Part shown: piece by piece, positions 33,608 through 42,626 of the stretch | Layout: every line of letters starts with the position of its first letter | How positions within the stretch are numbered: position 1 is the stretch's first letter | Assembly (NCBI GenBank): GCA_017889705.1 | Contig: JAGGAB010000042.1 | Span: forward strand, 23,943 to 87,942 | Length of the DNA: 64,000 nucleotides | Reading direction: 5' to 3' | Source: Bacillota bacterium | GTDB taxonomy: Bacteria; Bacillota; Negativicutes; Sporomusales; Sporomusaceae | The notes under the pieces: model-generated | Told to the model about the DNA's origin: nothing | The model's database searches: none | What the model saw: only the letters and a program-made list of their open reading frames with translations | Translations under genes and position numbers: made by a program

Positions 33608-33803
33608 ACTGTTACCTCGCTTTTACTGTTTTGTTTAAATATCTTATGAGTGGCCATGCTAAGAAGTTAATTATTTTGTTTTCGGCAATCTGGAACAGTT
33701 TTCCTCCCAGAAAAACAGAGTATCGTACTAAATAGCTTTTCCTGGTTAGTTGATAATTAATTATCGTTGCCGCAAATCTATTGCGCAGCACAGCAATATA
33801 AAA

Positions 33804-33824
33804 GACTCCGCAAATTGCAGAGTC
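33804..33824 (-). terminator. Terminator after the VOC-family gene
   Basis: GACTCCGC (33804-33811) pairs with GCAGAGTC (33817-33824) with one mismatch and a 5-base loop. On the minus strand it is followed by CTTTTAT. It closes the PHP-VOC pair. Confidence 0.65.
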
Positions 33825-33847
33825 CGTTTACTGTGAATTAGCGAATA

Positions 33848-34255
33848 TTACTTTTTAAACGAATCATAAACCGCCTTGTACTCGCTGGTTGGCGGAATGG
33901 ATTTATAGATATAAATATGGACCCCGCTGGGGTCATTGACGACAAAGCTGCGCTCGCCCCAGGGTTTATCCACTAACTCCTGGCAAATTGTTAAGCCTGC
34001 TTCTTTGAGCCGTTGGTGCTCGGCATCCACGTCTTCGACTTCAAAGGAAATAATAATGCCTGTTCCGTGGAAAAAATCGCCTGAATCGCGCTGCGGCTTG
34101 GTAAAGCTGACTCCGACAGAAAGATCAGGTGCAAGCAGTTCAATATACCAGTCACTTTCATAGACAAGTTCAAAATTAAAATGCTGCATATAAAATTCTT
34201 TGGATTCGATTAGCTTATCTGTACTAATCGTGGTATCGACACGTGTTATTTTCAT
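33848..34255 (-). CDS. VOC (glyoxalase/bleomycin-resistance fold) protein
   Basis: A 135-residue single-domain protein with the beta-alpha-beta-beta-beta pattern of the vicinal oxygen chelate fold (ITRVDTTISTDKLIESKEFYMQ, then FVVNDPSGVHIYIYKS). Substrate cannot be assigned. Its ATG at 34255 shares a base with the stop of the upstream PHP phosphatase gene (TAATG), and GGGAGAG lies upstream, so the two are translationally coupled. Confidence 0.82.
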   Translation of the reverse strand: MKITRVDTTISTDKLIESKEFYMQHFNFELVYESDWYIELLAPDLSVGVSFTKPQRDSGDFFHGTGIIISFEVEDVDAEHQRLKEAGLTICQELVDKPWGERSFVVNDPSGVHIYIYKSIPPTSEYKAVYDSFKK

Positions 34256-35028
34256 TAAGCTCTCCCCCATTCAGGTTTTCGCTGTTTAAAATAAGCAACT
34301 CTTAGATTGCAGGCTTCGGCCATTTCCTGAGCAATAGCCAGTCCGCGGCCAATATCGTCCGGCTTATGTGCATCAGAACCGATGGTTACCATTTTGCCGC
34401 CCACTTCGGCAAACCGTTTGTAAATCGGCAGCAGCTGTTTTGCCGCCTCCGGACTTGTCAAACGACGGGTATTAATCTCCATGGCTTTCTCACGTTCAGC
34501 TGCCGCCCTGACAATTTCATCAAGCCGGTCAGAGAATTCATGGTAATGAATGTCCGGGTCCTGATAGCGAGCATAACGGGCAATATAATCAATATGGCCT
34601 AAGCTGTCAATAAAATCATGATTTTTTACGCAGCTCAGCATCGCATCAAAATAAATGTTGTACACCTCTTGTTTGGAACGCGACTCATAAAAAGAATTAT
34701 GGTAAATATCAGCGTTCTCGACAACATGAATGGAACCAATAACATAGTCGAAAGAATGCCCCTCCACAATACGCCGGTTCTCATCCAGGCAATCTGGACG
34801 CATACCTACCTCTATTCCTAGCAGTAGTTTATCATTCCTGTACTTCTCATATTCCTTAAAATAGGCTTTCACATCAAAAGTAAACGCTTCCGGTTCAGGA
34901 TATGACAAATCCATGTGTTCGGTAATCGTAATTCCCTGGCCTAAAGCAGCCGCCCGGTTAAGCGCAGTCTCAATGTTCATGTTAGAATCTGTGGAAAAAG
35001 TGGTGTGAATATGGGTATCGAACAACAA
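34255..35028 (-). CDS. PHP-domain phosphatase, histidinol-phosphatase type
   Basis: The 257-residue protein has the PHP metal motifs: DTHIHTTFS (H6, H8), EHMDLSYPE, GSIHVVEN, and GSDAHKPDDIG near the C-terminus. The overall layout is that of HisJ/HisK histidinol-phosphate phosphatase, though many such proteins act on other phosphates. No other his genes are near. The start is one of two consecutive TTG codons (35028), seven bases after AGGAGG. It is coupled to a VOC gene. Confidence 0.83.
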   Translation of the reverse strand: MLFDTHIHTTFSTDSNMNIETALNRAAALGQGITITEHMDLSYPEPEAFTFDVKAYFKEYEKYRNDKLLLGIEVGMRPDCLDENRRIVEGHSFDYVIGSIHVVENADIYHNSFYESRSKQEVYNIYFDAMLSCVKNHDFIDSLGHIDYIARYARYQDPDIHYHEFSDRLDEIVRAAAEREKAMEINTRRLTSPEAAKQLLPIYKRFAEVGGKMVTIGSDAHKPDDIGRGLAIAQEMAEACNLRVAYFKQRKPEWGRA

Positions 35029-35191
35029 AGAAAAGCCTCCTATATAAAAGCAAAGTAATTAGCTTCTACCTATTATTCTAATACAAAAATCCCCAAACTA
35101 CAAATATTTGCTTGTTAAAATTACCCTAACATTTCCGCGAATTCTGCGCTAAGGCACGCTTCCGCCAGGACAATATCAATACATTAACAAA

Positions 35192-35229
35192 AACAAAGGC
35201 ACTTTTGCTGCTGCAAAACTGCCTTTGTT
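35192..35229 (-). terminator. Terminator of the soluble chemoreceptor gene
   Basis: AACAAAGGCA (35192-35201) pairs with TGCCTTTGTT (35220-35229), and an inner CTTTTGC/GCAAAAC stem extends it. On the minus strand it runs into TTTTTG. Strong intrinsic terminator. Confidence 0.85.
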
Positions 35230-35249
35230 ATGCTTTACACGTCCAATTC

Positions 35250-36098
35250 TTATTCGGTTACCTGAAAAATCTTGCTGGCCGAATCAGCCAGACGATTGGC
35301 TAACTCAGCCAGCGACTGACTGGATTTAGCCATCTCGTGGACAGCCTCAGTTTGGCCGCCAACATGTTCATCAATATTATTAATGCTTCGCGTTAATTCT
35401 GCTATAGCCTGTTGAATGGCCCCCAGGGAAGTTGATATCTGGGTAACCGACTCGGCACTGGATACTGCTAGCTTCCGGACCTCAGCAGCTACCACAGCAA
35501 AGCCGCGGCCCATTTCGCCAACCCTGGCAGCTTCGATGGCTGCATTCAACCCTAACAAATTAGTCTGACTGGCTACATTTTGAATAAAGGTTACAATCTC
35601 ATTAGTCTGATTAGCCGTATTGAGCAGCGTTTTCCCTAATTGATCAAGCTCCTTACTGGTGCCTGCCAATTGGGCTGAACGACTGGCCAGTTCTTGCAGG
35701 CCGGCCGTGAGTTCCTGTGAAGATGCTGCCAGTTCACTGGTAGCATGGTTGATATTTTCAATGGCGGTGATGGGCTGGTAAGTTGTGACACAGCCTACCA
35801 CTTTATCGCCGTCTTTAAACGGCATGGCATTAGAAATATAGGCAATCCCGTATTTTGATTTTTCTTTGGGAATTACCCTCACAACCTGCTTACCGGTATC
35901 TAACGCCTGTTTCGTCGTCCCAGGCAATACCGGGTCGCCAGGCTTGACCTGTAGATCAAGTTCATCTGCCGGTACATACAGTACATACTTGTCATCCCGC
36001 GCAATTAATACTCCGATATCTGTCGCAATCGCATCATTTAAATATGGTGCGATGTCATAAAACATATCTAAAATCTGTGAGCCGCTATGTTCCTTCAA
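35250..36098 (-). CDS. Soluble methyl-accepting chemotaxis-type transducer
   Basis: A 282-residue protein without membrane helices. Residues about 1-115 form a PAS/cache-like sensory region (DIGVLIARDDKYVLYVPADELDL, ISNAMPFKDGDKVVGCVTTYQP), and the rest is the MCP signalling hairpin with the conserved tip VASQTNLLGLNAAIEAARVGEMGRGFAVVA. The cytoplasmic segment is short, so methylation sites are few. The start is a TTG preceded by GGGAGGG. No che genes are adjacent. Confidence 0.9.
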   Translation of the reverse strand: MKEHSGSQILDMFYDIAPYLNDAIATDIGVLIARDDKYVLYVPADELDLQVKPGDPVLPGTTKQALDTGKQVVRVIPKEKSKYGIAYISNAMPFKDGDKVVGCVTTYQPITAIENINHATSELAASSQELTAGLQELASRSAQLAGTSKELDQLGKTLLNTANQTNEIVTFIQNVASQTNLLGLNAAIEAARVGEMGRGFAVVAAEVRKLAVSSAESVTQISTSLGAIQQAIAELTRSINNIDEHVGGQTEAVHEMAKSSQSLAELANRLADSASKIFQVTE

Positions 36099-36211
36099 TG
36101 TCAGTACCCTCCCACCAGGCTAATATCTTCTTAATTTATTCTACACTTCTGACAAAAACCCCTTTTTTCGCGATAATACAACACCACTACTCACTGCATC
36201 CTGAAGTTTAA

Positions 36212-36242
36212 GATTCAGGCGAGTTAAAACCTTATCTGAATC
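36212..36242 (-). terminator. Weak hairpin after GluQ-RS gene
   Basis: GATTCAG (36212-36218) pairs with CTGAATC (36236-36242) around an 17-base AT-rich loop, followed on the minus strand by CTTAAACTT. A weak candidate terminator. Confidence 0.35.
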
Positions 36243-36262
36243 AAGTCTAATTTATGGCGTTA

Positions 36263-37210
36263 TTAGTACTTACAAAAAAGCGCCGATTCAATAACAACTT
36301 GGCCTGAAGGCAATTTATCAAGTGCAAACCCATCAATAAGTTCTGAGGCCTTGACTGCCTGGCAGGTATCTATTAGACCTGCCTTCCAGGCCAAATAGCC
36401 AATAATGTCTTCAGCCTTAATTCCCTGCGCCCGCAGCGCTGCAATCGATAACGCCTGCTGGCGTTTAGACAGCCGGTGTCCTGCTTCATCCACCAAGAGC
36501 GGCACATGGGTAAACACAGGCGCTTCCCAGTCCAATAGGTGATATAACAACAATTGCCGCGGAGTCGAACTTAGCAAATCATGGCCGCGCAGCACACGGG
36601 TAATTTGCATGGCGGCATCATCCACCACCACAGCTAGTTGATAGGCATGAATTCCGTCTGAACGCCGTATAACAAAATCGCCGACCTCCTGGCTGATATT
36701 CTGGCAAATAGCACCGGCATGCAAATCAGTAAAAGACGTCTCACCAGCCGGCACGGCCAAACGCAGTGCTGGCGGGCGGCCTGCTGGCCGGCTCTCCGCA
36801 AACTGCCGTTGCCGGCAAACACCGGCATAGACACGTTCCTGCTCGCCGGCGTGTGGTGCCGATGCAGCCAATTCTGCCCGGGTGCAATAGCAGGGATATA
36901 CCAAACCGGCAGCCGTAAGCTTCTCTAAAGCGGCCTGATACATTTCGCGCCGCTCATTTTGGGAGTAAGGAGCATAATGTCCGCCAACATCAGGGCCTTC
37001 ATCCCAATCAAGCCCCAACCATTTCATATCAGCCATCATGCCGGCTATGTAAGCAGGGCGTGAACGGTCAGCATCAAGATCCTCCACTCTCAGCACCATG
37101 TTGCCGCCTGCCGAACGCACCTGCAGCCAGGCTAAGAGAGCCGTCCAGACATTACCCAAATGAATTTCACCGGTAGGACTGGGAGCAAACCGCCCCCGTA
37201 TGACTTCCAT
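36263..37210 (-). CDS. gluQ: Glutamyl-Q tRNA(Asp) synthetase
   Basis: The 315-residue protein is a truncated GluRS paralogue lacking the anticodon-binding domain. It has RGRFAPSPTGEIHLGN with the HIGH-type HLGN (17-20), a zinc site formed by C107, C109, Y128 and C132, and SKRQQ in place of KMSKS. It glutamylates queuosine at position 34 of tRNA(Asp). Such enzymes are best known in Proteobacteria. The gene lies 18 bases after iadA on the same strand. Confidence 0.92.
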   Translation of the reverse strand: MEVIRGRFAPSPTGEIHLGNVWTALLAWLQVRSAGGNMVLRVEDLDADRSRPAYIAGMMADMKWLGLDWDEGPDVGGHYAPYSQNERREMYQAALEKLTAAGLVYPCYCTRAELAASAPHAGEQERVYAGVCRQRQFAESRPAGRPPALRLAVPAGETSFTDLHAGAICQNISQEVGDFVIRRSDGIHAYQLAVVVDDAAMQITRVLRGHDLLSSTPRQLLLYHLLDWEAPVFTHVPLLVDEAGHRLSKRQQALSIAALRAQGIKAEDIIGYLAWKAGLIDTCQAVKASELIDGFALDKLPSGQVVIESALFCKY

Positions 37211-37228
37211 ACTTCCTCTGTTCCCCCT

Positions 37229-38395
37229 TCACGCAAACATACCTTTGACAATTGCCTCGCCGTTTCTAACCAGCCAACAGCCTTTGGCAAAAACATGCTC
37301 GACTATAAACTCTTGATCAAGCACAACTATATCAGCATGGCTTCCCGGCCGCAGTACGCCCTTTACCGGATATAAATGCAAAACCTTTGCCGGATTAATG
37401 GTAACAGGCTTAAGCGCCACTTCAGGCGCTATGCCGGCTTTGATTAATCTTCTGACTTCCTCGTGCAGCCAAGAGAGCTTGGCCACCCGCAAACTACTTA
37501 CATTGCCCTTGCCGTCAAACACCGGGAGACTGCCATGACCATCTGAGCTGATGGTCAGCTTATCTTGACAAGCTCCGTGTTCCAAACAATACAAAACAGC
37601 CTGGGCAGCAGTAATGGACGCTGCATCCTCAGGCGAATCGCCGACTGCTGTAAAATCAATTGTCCCTCCCAAATTCACCAGCTTGATGCCCTCCCTGACC
37701 AATTCCCAGTTACGATTGATATGGGTGGGGACAAACTGCATTACCGGTATCTCAGTCTCAGTAATAAGTTCAAATAATAGGCTTAATTGGCGCGGCCCTG
37801 CGCCTACATGCAAATGCAGCACTCCGGCCTTGCCGCTTAACAGACCACCCATCCTGGCTTCTGCGACCAATCTGGCCAGTTCAGCTTTGGTAGGCTGACT
37901 TGAGCGATGATCGCTGATAGCAACTTCGCCGCAACCGATGACTTTATCAATCAGCACCAAATCTGACCGGACATTGCCGGTAAGGGTAGGCGGCGGCACT
38001 TCATAGGCACCGCTATAAATATAGCTCGAAATGCCCTCAATTTCAAGACTGCGCGCTTTGGCCAGCAGACCGGCCATATTTCTGGTAACGCCATCACTGC
38101 CCAGGCAACCGACAACGGTTGTAATTCCAGCACTTGTTATATCGTCTAACGCCACTTCAGGCGTGCGGGTGTTGTAACCGCCCTCGCCCCCACCACCGAT
38201 AAGATGAACATGCTGGTCAATAAAGCCTGGTACAACATATTTGCCTGTGACATCAATGAGCTGTGTTTCGCCATAGTTGTTGCATGGCTTAATATCTGGC
38301 GCGATATTGGCAATAACCCCGCCAGCGATCACAATATCCTGTATTCCCATGCTTTCCGGTGCAAAAATCTGGCCGCCTTTTATAATTGTGAACAT
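37229..38395 (-). CDS. iadA: Isoaspartyl dipeptidase
   Basis: The 388-residue amidohydrolase cleaves beta-aspartyl dipeptides that arise from damaged proteins. Metal ligands are seen in GFIDQHVHLIGGGGEGG (H62, H64), and the IadA-specific segments SGAYEVPPPTLTG and IGCGEVAISDHRS follow. ISSDGHGSLP carries the catalytic Asp. The ATG at 38395 is four bases after GAGGTGG. Downstream lies gluQ. Confidence 0.92.
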   Translation of the reverse strand: MFTIIKGGQIFAPESMGIQDIVIAGGVIANIAPDIKPCNNYGETQLIDVTGKYVVPGFIDQHVHLIGGGGEGGYNTRTPEVALDDITSAGITTVVGCLGSDGVTRNMAGLLAKARSLEIEGISSYIYSGAYEVPPPTLTGNVRSDLVLIDKVIGCGEVAISDHRSSQPTKAELARLVAEARMGGLLSGKAGVLHLHVGAGPRQLSLLFELITETEIPVMQFVPTHINRNWELVREGIKLVNLGGTIDFTAVGDSPEDAASITAAQAVLYCLEHGACQDKLTISSDGHGSLPVFDGKGNVSSLRVAKLSWLHEEVRRLIKAGIAPEVALKPVTINPAKVLHLYPVKGVLRPGSHADIVVLDQEFIVEHVFAKGCWLVRNGEAIVKGMFA

Positions 38396-38499
38396 GCTGC
38401 CACCTCGCAACTTTTTGCCATTAGTATGCGGTTTTTTTGTTCGCACTATTGGTCAACCTTGTGGCAACACGGCACTTGCTTAAGTATAAAGTAGCTGGA

Positions 38500-38900
38500 A
38501 TACAAGAGGAGGTGTTTTACTTTTGTCATCGAAACAAAAGTAACAAAAATTCTAGGCCTGAAACCTCCAAAAGCTGAAAAGGCGGGCAACATTCCTAAAA
38601 TTCGTAAACTCGCTACGCTCAAACAGTACGAATTTCTTAACGGAATATCGCCCGCCTTTTCTCCTTCGGAACGCTTTTTCCGGCAAAGGCCGAAGGGTTA
38701 CGGGAGTTACGTGGGCGGCGAAGGCACCGTTTTAACACTACCGTCTTTTTGCTCAACACGCTCGTAAATACTATAGAGGCATGCATAAGCGGAGGTTAAG
38801 CGCCAGCGTCGGAGCGTTGTATGACGGCTGTTTGTGCCGGATTTTGTACTTGCCACCTTTTGTTATAAGGCCATCGCGACGGGGCGTTTGCCCCGACTTT
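38500..38900. repeat. Structured dispersed element or gene remnant
   Basis: No ordinary gene fills this stretch between iadA and the uracil-type permease. Bases 38513-38767 are open in one frame (84 codons, containing KILGLKPPKAEKAGNIP and LKQYEFLNGISPAFSP) but no ATG, GTG or TTG starts it, although AGGAGG precedes it. Within it 38576-38661 folds into a three-block hairpin. A GC hairpin (38880-38895) followed by a T-rich tract ends the unit. I recall similar open frames in several copies in related genomes, but cannot verify that here. Confidence 0.5.
38576..38661. ncRNA. Long three-block hairpin, candidate structured RNA or element core
   Basis: GAAAAGGCGGGC (38576-38587) pairs perfectly with GCCCGCCTTTTC (38650-38661); ATTCC (38591-38595) with GGAAT (38642-38646); and AAATTCGTA (38598-38606) with TACGAATTT (38627-38635). 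The terminal loop is 20 bases. The total of 26 pairs in three collinear blocks is unlikely by chance. Function unknown. Confidence 0.5.
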
Positions 38901-38905
38901 GCTTT

Positions 38906-40183
38906 TTATTCTTGTTCTGGCTGCTGTTCGGCAGCGTCACTGTCATTGGTTATACCCATTTTATCAAACACCGTGAAAGCTAAGCCCAGGATGATGGACA
39001 CAATGGTTGCTAAGGCCATACCTTTCAGTGTAATTGAACCAAAGGTCATATGGGCACCGCTGACACCGATAATGAGAACAACTGCTGTTAGAATCAGGTT
39101 GCGCGAACGGTTATAATCCACTTTGGATTCAACCAGTATCCGGACACCAGAAGCAGCAATTACACCAAACAGCAGCAGCGATACGCCACCCATTACCGGC
39201 GCGGGGATACTTTGAATCAGAGCAGCCAATTTACCGACAAAGGACAGAATAATAGCCAACACTGCGGCAAAACCAATTACCCATACACTATACACCCGGG
39301 ATATTGCCATAACACCAATGTTTTCGCCATAGGTAGTATTGGGTGTGGAACCGAAGAAACCGGACAGCATGGTCGACAGGCCATTACCCAGCAGCGAGCG
39401 GTGCAGGCCTGGATCTTTTGCCAAGTCGCGTCCCACAATATTGCTGGTAACCACCAGGTGGCCGATATGTTCGGCAATGACCACAAGTGCCGCAGGGATA
39501 ATAATGATAATAGCCTGCATATTAAATTCAGGCGTATAGAAAGTAGGCATTGCAAACCAAGGAGTTGTTTGTACAACTGCCAAATCAACCATTCCCAGTG
39601 CCAATGCCAACGCATAACCGGCGCCGATACCAATTAAGATAGGAATAACCGCCAAAAATCCCCGGAAAAGAACTGAACCAAGGATGGTTACCCCAAGGGT
39701 GAATACAGATACCAAGATAGCCTGTGGATCAGGCGTCTTGGCCAAAAGTCCCGCCATATCAGCGGCAACCGGAGCCAGTTCCAGACCGATAATCGCAACA
39801 ATCGCGCCCATGGCAGCCGGTGGGAATACAACATCAATCCACTTGGTGCCAATAACGCCAATACTTAACGCCACAACAGTAAAAATAAGACCGGCCGCAA
39901 TAAAACCGCCCAGCGCGGCACCATATCCATACTGGGGTAGCACCAAAAATACCGGCGATAAAAACGCAAAGCTTGACCCAAGATAAGCCGGGATTTTTCC
40001 TTTAGTAATAAAAATGTAGAGCAAAGTACCGATACCATTCCACAAAAGTACTGTTGCCGGGTTAATCTTAAATAAAATCGGCACAAGCACAGTGGCACCA
40101 AACATGGCAAACAGATGCTGCAAACTCAGTGGCAATGTTTCAATCATTGACAATTTTTCTTCCACTTGGATAGTGCGTCGCAT
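38906..40183 (-). CDS. uraA: NCS2 permease, uracil (UraA) type
   Basis: The 425-residue membrane protein has about 14 helices. The substrate Glu residues of UraA are present in VIAEHIGHLVVTSNIVGRDL and TTYGENIGVMAISRVYS, which identifies a uracil permease rather than a xanthine one. The ATG at 40183 follows AGGAGG by six bases. It lies downstream of the selenium-molybdenum hydroxylase accessory genes on the same strand, but about 180 bases separate it from the radical SAM gene, so it may have its own promoter. Confidence 0.9.
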   Translation of the reverse strand: MRRTIQVEEKLSMIETLPLSLQHLFAMFGATVLVPILFKINPATVLLWNGIGTLLYIFITKGKIPAYLGSSFAFLSPVFLVLPQYGYGAALGGFIAAGLIFTVVALSIGVIGTKWIDVVFPPAAMGAIVAIIGLELAPVAADMAGLLAKTPDPQAILVSVFTLGVTILGSVLFRGFLAVIPILIGIGAGYALALALGMVDLAVVQTTPWFAMPTFYTPEFNMQAIIIIIPAALVVIAEHIGHLVVTSNIVGRDLAKDPGLHRSLLGNGLSTMLSGFFGSTPNTTYGENIGVMAISRVYSVWVIGFAAVLAIILSFVGKLAALIQSIPAPVMGGVSLLLFGVIAASGVRILVESKVDYNRSRNLILTAVVLIIGVSGAHMTFGSITLKGMALATIVSIILGLAFTVFDKMGITNDSDAAEQQPEQE

Positions 40184-40361
40184 GAAACTCCTCCTTAATA
40201 CTAATAACTTATCAGCGAGAGAGTACGCCCGCCGCATTTTGCGGTTCGCCAGCCTGACATAATTATTGATAAGTTCAAGTAATTTTACGCCTTTAAGGCA
40301 TTTCTTGTCAAGATATGGAACAGCTAAATCAGACTATTGTGTCTGGAAAATTTACATCAGC

Positions 40362-41255
40362 CTACTCCACATTATTATAAGGATCCCAGTCACGCAAACC
40401 GCGCAACTGCACTTCTGCAGCCTGCAGTTCCCTAAGCAGCCTGTCCTTATCCTTGGGCAAAGTGCCGGCCAGCCCGACATAATTAGAACTGTGAGTACTA
40501 CGAAACAAACAATACCTATCTGCCGGCAAATCAACAGCACTCAGCATTTGATAAAGTTCAGCCATAATTGCCGCCGGCGACAAAGCCACAAATTTCCCTT
40601 GCTCAAATTGCTCAGCCAGTGGACTGCCACGGTAAAGCATCAGCGTCAAAGCACTTAGCATCTGCGGCTGGATGGCATTTACAGCCTGCGCTGTATATAG
40701 CGCATGACGCCCGGAATAAGCCTGACCGCCAAGACCGGCAATAACCATGACCGACAGCTTAATGCCGGATGCAACAATGCGCTGACCGGCTTCGATCGCC
40801 TGCGCTGCAGAAACGCCTTTGTTGATGGCACTTAATACAAGATCATCACCTGATTCTAAGCCATAGTAAACCAGCTTAAGACCGGCATCACGAAGCGCGA
40901 CCAATTCCTCCGGTGTTTTTTTTAACATATCTTTGGGCCCGGCATAACATGACACCCGCTGCAATCGCGGAAAGGTTTGTCGCAGCACCTGCAGTATTTC
41001 AAGCAGCTTTTCTGTTGCCAGCACCAAGGCATTGCCATCTGCCAAAAATATGCGCCTGATATGCCCGGCATAAGGTTTGGCAGCCTCAATCTGACTCAGC
41101 ACCTCGGCCAGTGGCCGCACCCGAAAATTAACGCCACGGTACATAGCACAAAAACAGCAGGCATTATGCGAGCAGCCCTGGGTAACCCGCAAAATAAAAC
41201 TATTTGCTTCACTGGGAGGCCGAAACACCGGCCCACCGGCAGTATCAAAATACAA
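40362..41255 (-). CDS. Radical SAM protein in the molybdenum-hydroxylase locus
   Basis: The 297-residue protein has an iron-sulfur motif near the N-terminus spaced CX4CX2C (C28, C33, C36 in GCSHNACCFC), with an extra Cys34, instead of the usual CX3CX2C. A TIM-barrel pattern follows (IFLADGNAL, VSCYAGPKDML, LKLVYYGLESGDD with a GGE-like region). The start is a TTG preceded by GAGGCG. It lies 15 bases after the MocA-like gene, suggesting a part in cofactor or selenium chemistry, but the reaction is unknown. Confidence 0.85.
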   Translation of the reverse strand: MYFDTAGGPVFRPPSEANSFILRVTQGCSHNACCFCAMYRGVNFRVRPLAEVLSQIEAAKPYAGHIRRIFLADGNALVLATEKLLEILQVLRQTFPRLQRVSCYAGPKDMLKKTPEELVALRDAGLKLVYYGLESGDDLVLSAINKGVSAAQAIEAGQRIVASGIKLSVMVIAGLGGQAYSGRHALYTAQAVNAIQPQMLSALTLMLYRGSPLAEQFEQGKFVALSPAAIMAELYQMLSAVDLPADRYCLFRSTHSSNYVGLAGTLPKDKDRLLRELQAAEVQLRGLRDWDPYNNVE

Positions 41256-41270
41256 TCTTATCGCCTCTTA

Positions 41271-41879
41271 TCAAAGTCCTTTTTGTTCGACTACTAACTT
41301 TTGATATTCTTCCCAAGTATCTGCATCATAAAAAACTGATTTTTCCGGCCAGTTAACTTCAACAATCGGGGATGGATTGTCGCGCAAAATCTGCCTGCCA
41401 CCGGTATCTCCGGACAAACCGGCCAATCTCGGACGCCAAAAACTCCCAAATATTACAGGACTATGGCGTTCTCCCTGAAAACAAGGAACAATAATCGCCT
41501 TACGACTGGCTGCCTGCTCAAACTGAGTTAGCAGTTCCTCAAGCAATTCAAACGATACCAACGGCTGGTCCCCCAGCAAAAACATAATACCGTCAACTTC
41601 AGGAGCCAGTTGCTGTAACGCCAAGCTAATTGACGAAGCCTGTCCCAACTGACGCTGTGCGTTATAAACAGCGCGAATGCCTTCTGCCTGACATAGAGCG
41701 GCTAATTCAGACTCAGGTTCACCAATGATGGCAATACAGTCACCCCAGGGAAACCTGCGTACCGTGCTAAGCACATGACTCAGCAATGGCTTTCCCGCCA
41801 GCGGCAGCAAAAGCTTCTGTTTTCCCATACGGCTGGCTGTCCCTGCCGCCAAAATTACTGCTCCCATTTTATTATTCAC
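41271..41879 (-). CDS. mocA: MocA-like molybdenum cofactor nucleotidyltransferase
   Basis: The 202-residue protein has the N-terminal nucleotidyltransferase signature LAAGTASRMGKQKLLLP and the metal-binding region FLLGDQPLVS, as in MocA (CTP:molybdopterin cytidylyltransferase) and the YgfJ group. It probably makes the dinucleotide form of the cofactor for the hydroxylase encoded upstream. The GTG start at 41879 overlaps the yqeC stop in GTGA, indicating coupled translation. Confidence 0.86.
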   Translation of the reverse strand: MNNKMGAVILAAGTASRMGKQKLLLPLAGKPLLSHVLSTVRRFPWGDCIAIIGEPESELAALCQAEGIRAVYNAQRQLGQASSISLALQQLAPEVDGIMFLLGDQPLVSFELLEELLTQFEQAASRKAIIVPCFQGERHSPVIFGSFWRPRLAGLSGDTGGRQILRDNPSPIVEVNWPEKSVFYDADTWEEYQKLVVEQKGL

Positions 41880-42625
41880 AGCACATACACCTCAACAGCC
41901 TGCATATCACTGCCATACCCTGAACTTACTACAAGTCTTTCGATACCTGCGCTACCCTTCTTAACATAGCCGGCAATTTGTCTTACGGCCTCCCAATCAG
42001 TGCCATCGGCACCGCCACTTAGCAGCAAAACCCGTTTTCCTTTGGCATATTGAAATAACCCTTGCGAATGTATCACTAGCCTGGCTATATCCTGCCAGGC
42101 TATGATCTCACCCTGCTGTTTACTAATTATCCGGCTTACCAGTTCCAGTCGGTGCGCATTATCAGGCGCTAACGGCTGCCCCAGAATGCTTAAGTTTAGT
42201 ATGCCGACAGTTGTCATCGTGCTGACAGGAATAACCGGTTCCTGCGCATTTGGCGCTTTGACAAGACACCGGCGTGCTCCGTCGGCCTCAACTAATACAG
42301 TAACTGCTGGCAATGCGGCTGCTAAGTTATCCACCCAGTCAGGCGGCAAGCCAATTACTTTTTCATCTTGCTGCCGGGAAAACCAGGCAGCCTGTTGCTG
42401 GTCTGCCAGTGCCAGCCTGACAGCTTCCATGCCAGTATCGCAATGGTTTTCTATCACCAGTTGATACTCCGCTACCTGTTCATAAAACATTTTTGTGGTG
42501 CTTGTAACCACAACAGGGCATATAGCTTTTTCAGCCGCCAGCGACTGCACTAGCGAGGTTTTCCCGCCGGCCCCAACACAGGCCACAACCCCGGGTTGTT
42601 TTATCCCCAATGCATCAGCCAGCAT
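41876..42625 (-). CDS. yqeC: Selenium-dependent hydroxylase accessory protein YqeC
   Basis: The 249-residue protein carries a P-loop-like VGAGGKTSLVQSLA at its N-terminus and VLVEADGARRCLVKAP, the YqeC family signature. YqeC, with YqeB and SelD, is a comparative-genomic marker of selenium-dependent molybdenum hydroxylases with labile selenium. The ATG at 42625 follows AGGTGG and lies one base after the stop of the upstream XdhC-domain gene. Its exact reaction is not established. Confidence 0.88.
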   Translation of the reverse strand: MLADALGIKQPGVVACVGAGGKTSLVQSLAAEKAICPVVVTSTTKMFYEQVAEYQLVIENHCDTGMEAVRLALADQQQAAWFSRQQDEKVIGLPPDWVDNLAAALPAVTVLVEADGARRCLVKAPNAQEPVIPVSTMTTVGILNLSILGQPLAPDNAHRLELVSRIISKQQGEIIAWQDIARLVIHSQGLFQYAKGKRVLLLSGGADGTDWEAVRQIAGYVKKGSAGIERLVVSSGYGSDMQAVEVYVL

Positions 42626-42626
42626 C

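Noticed and set aside
38880..38900. Terminator for the uracil-type permease
   Set aside because: The hairpin is next to the permease stop, but the T-rich tract follows it on the plus strand, so it does not suit minus-strand termination.
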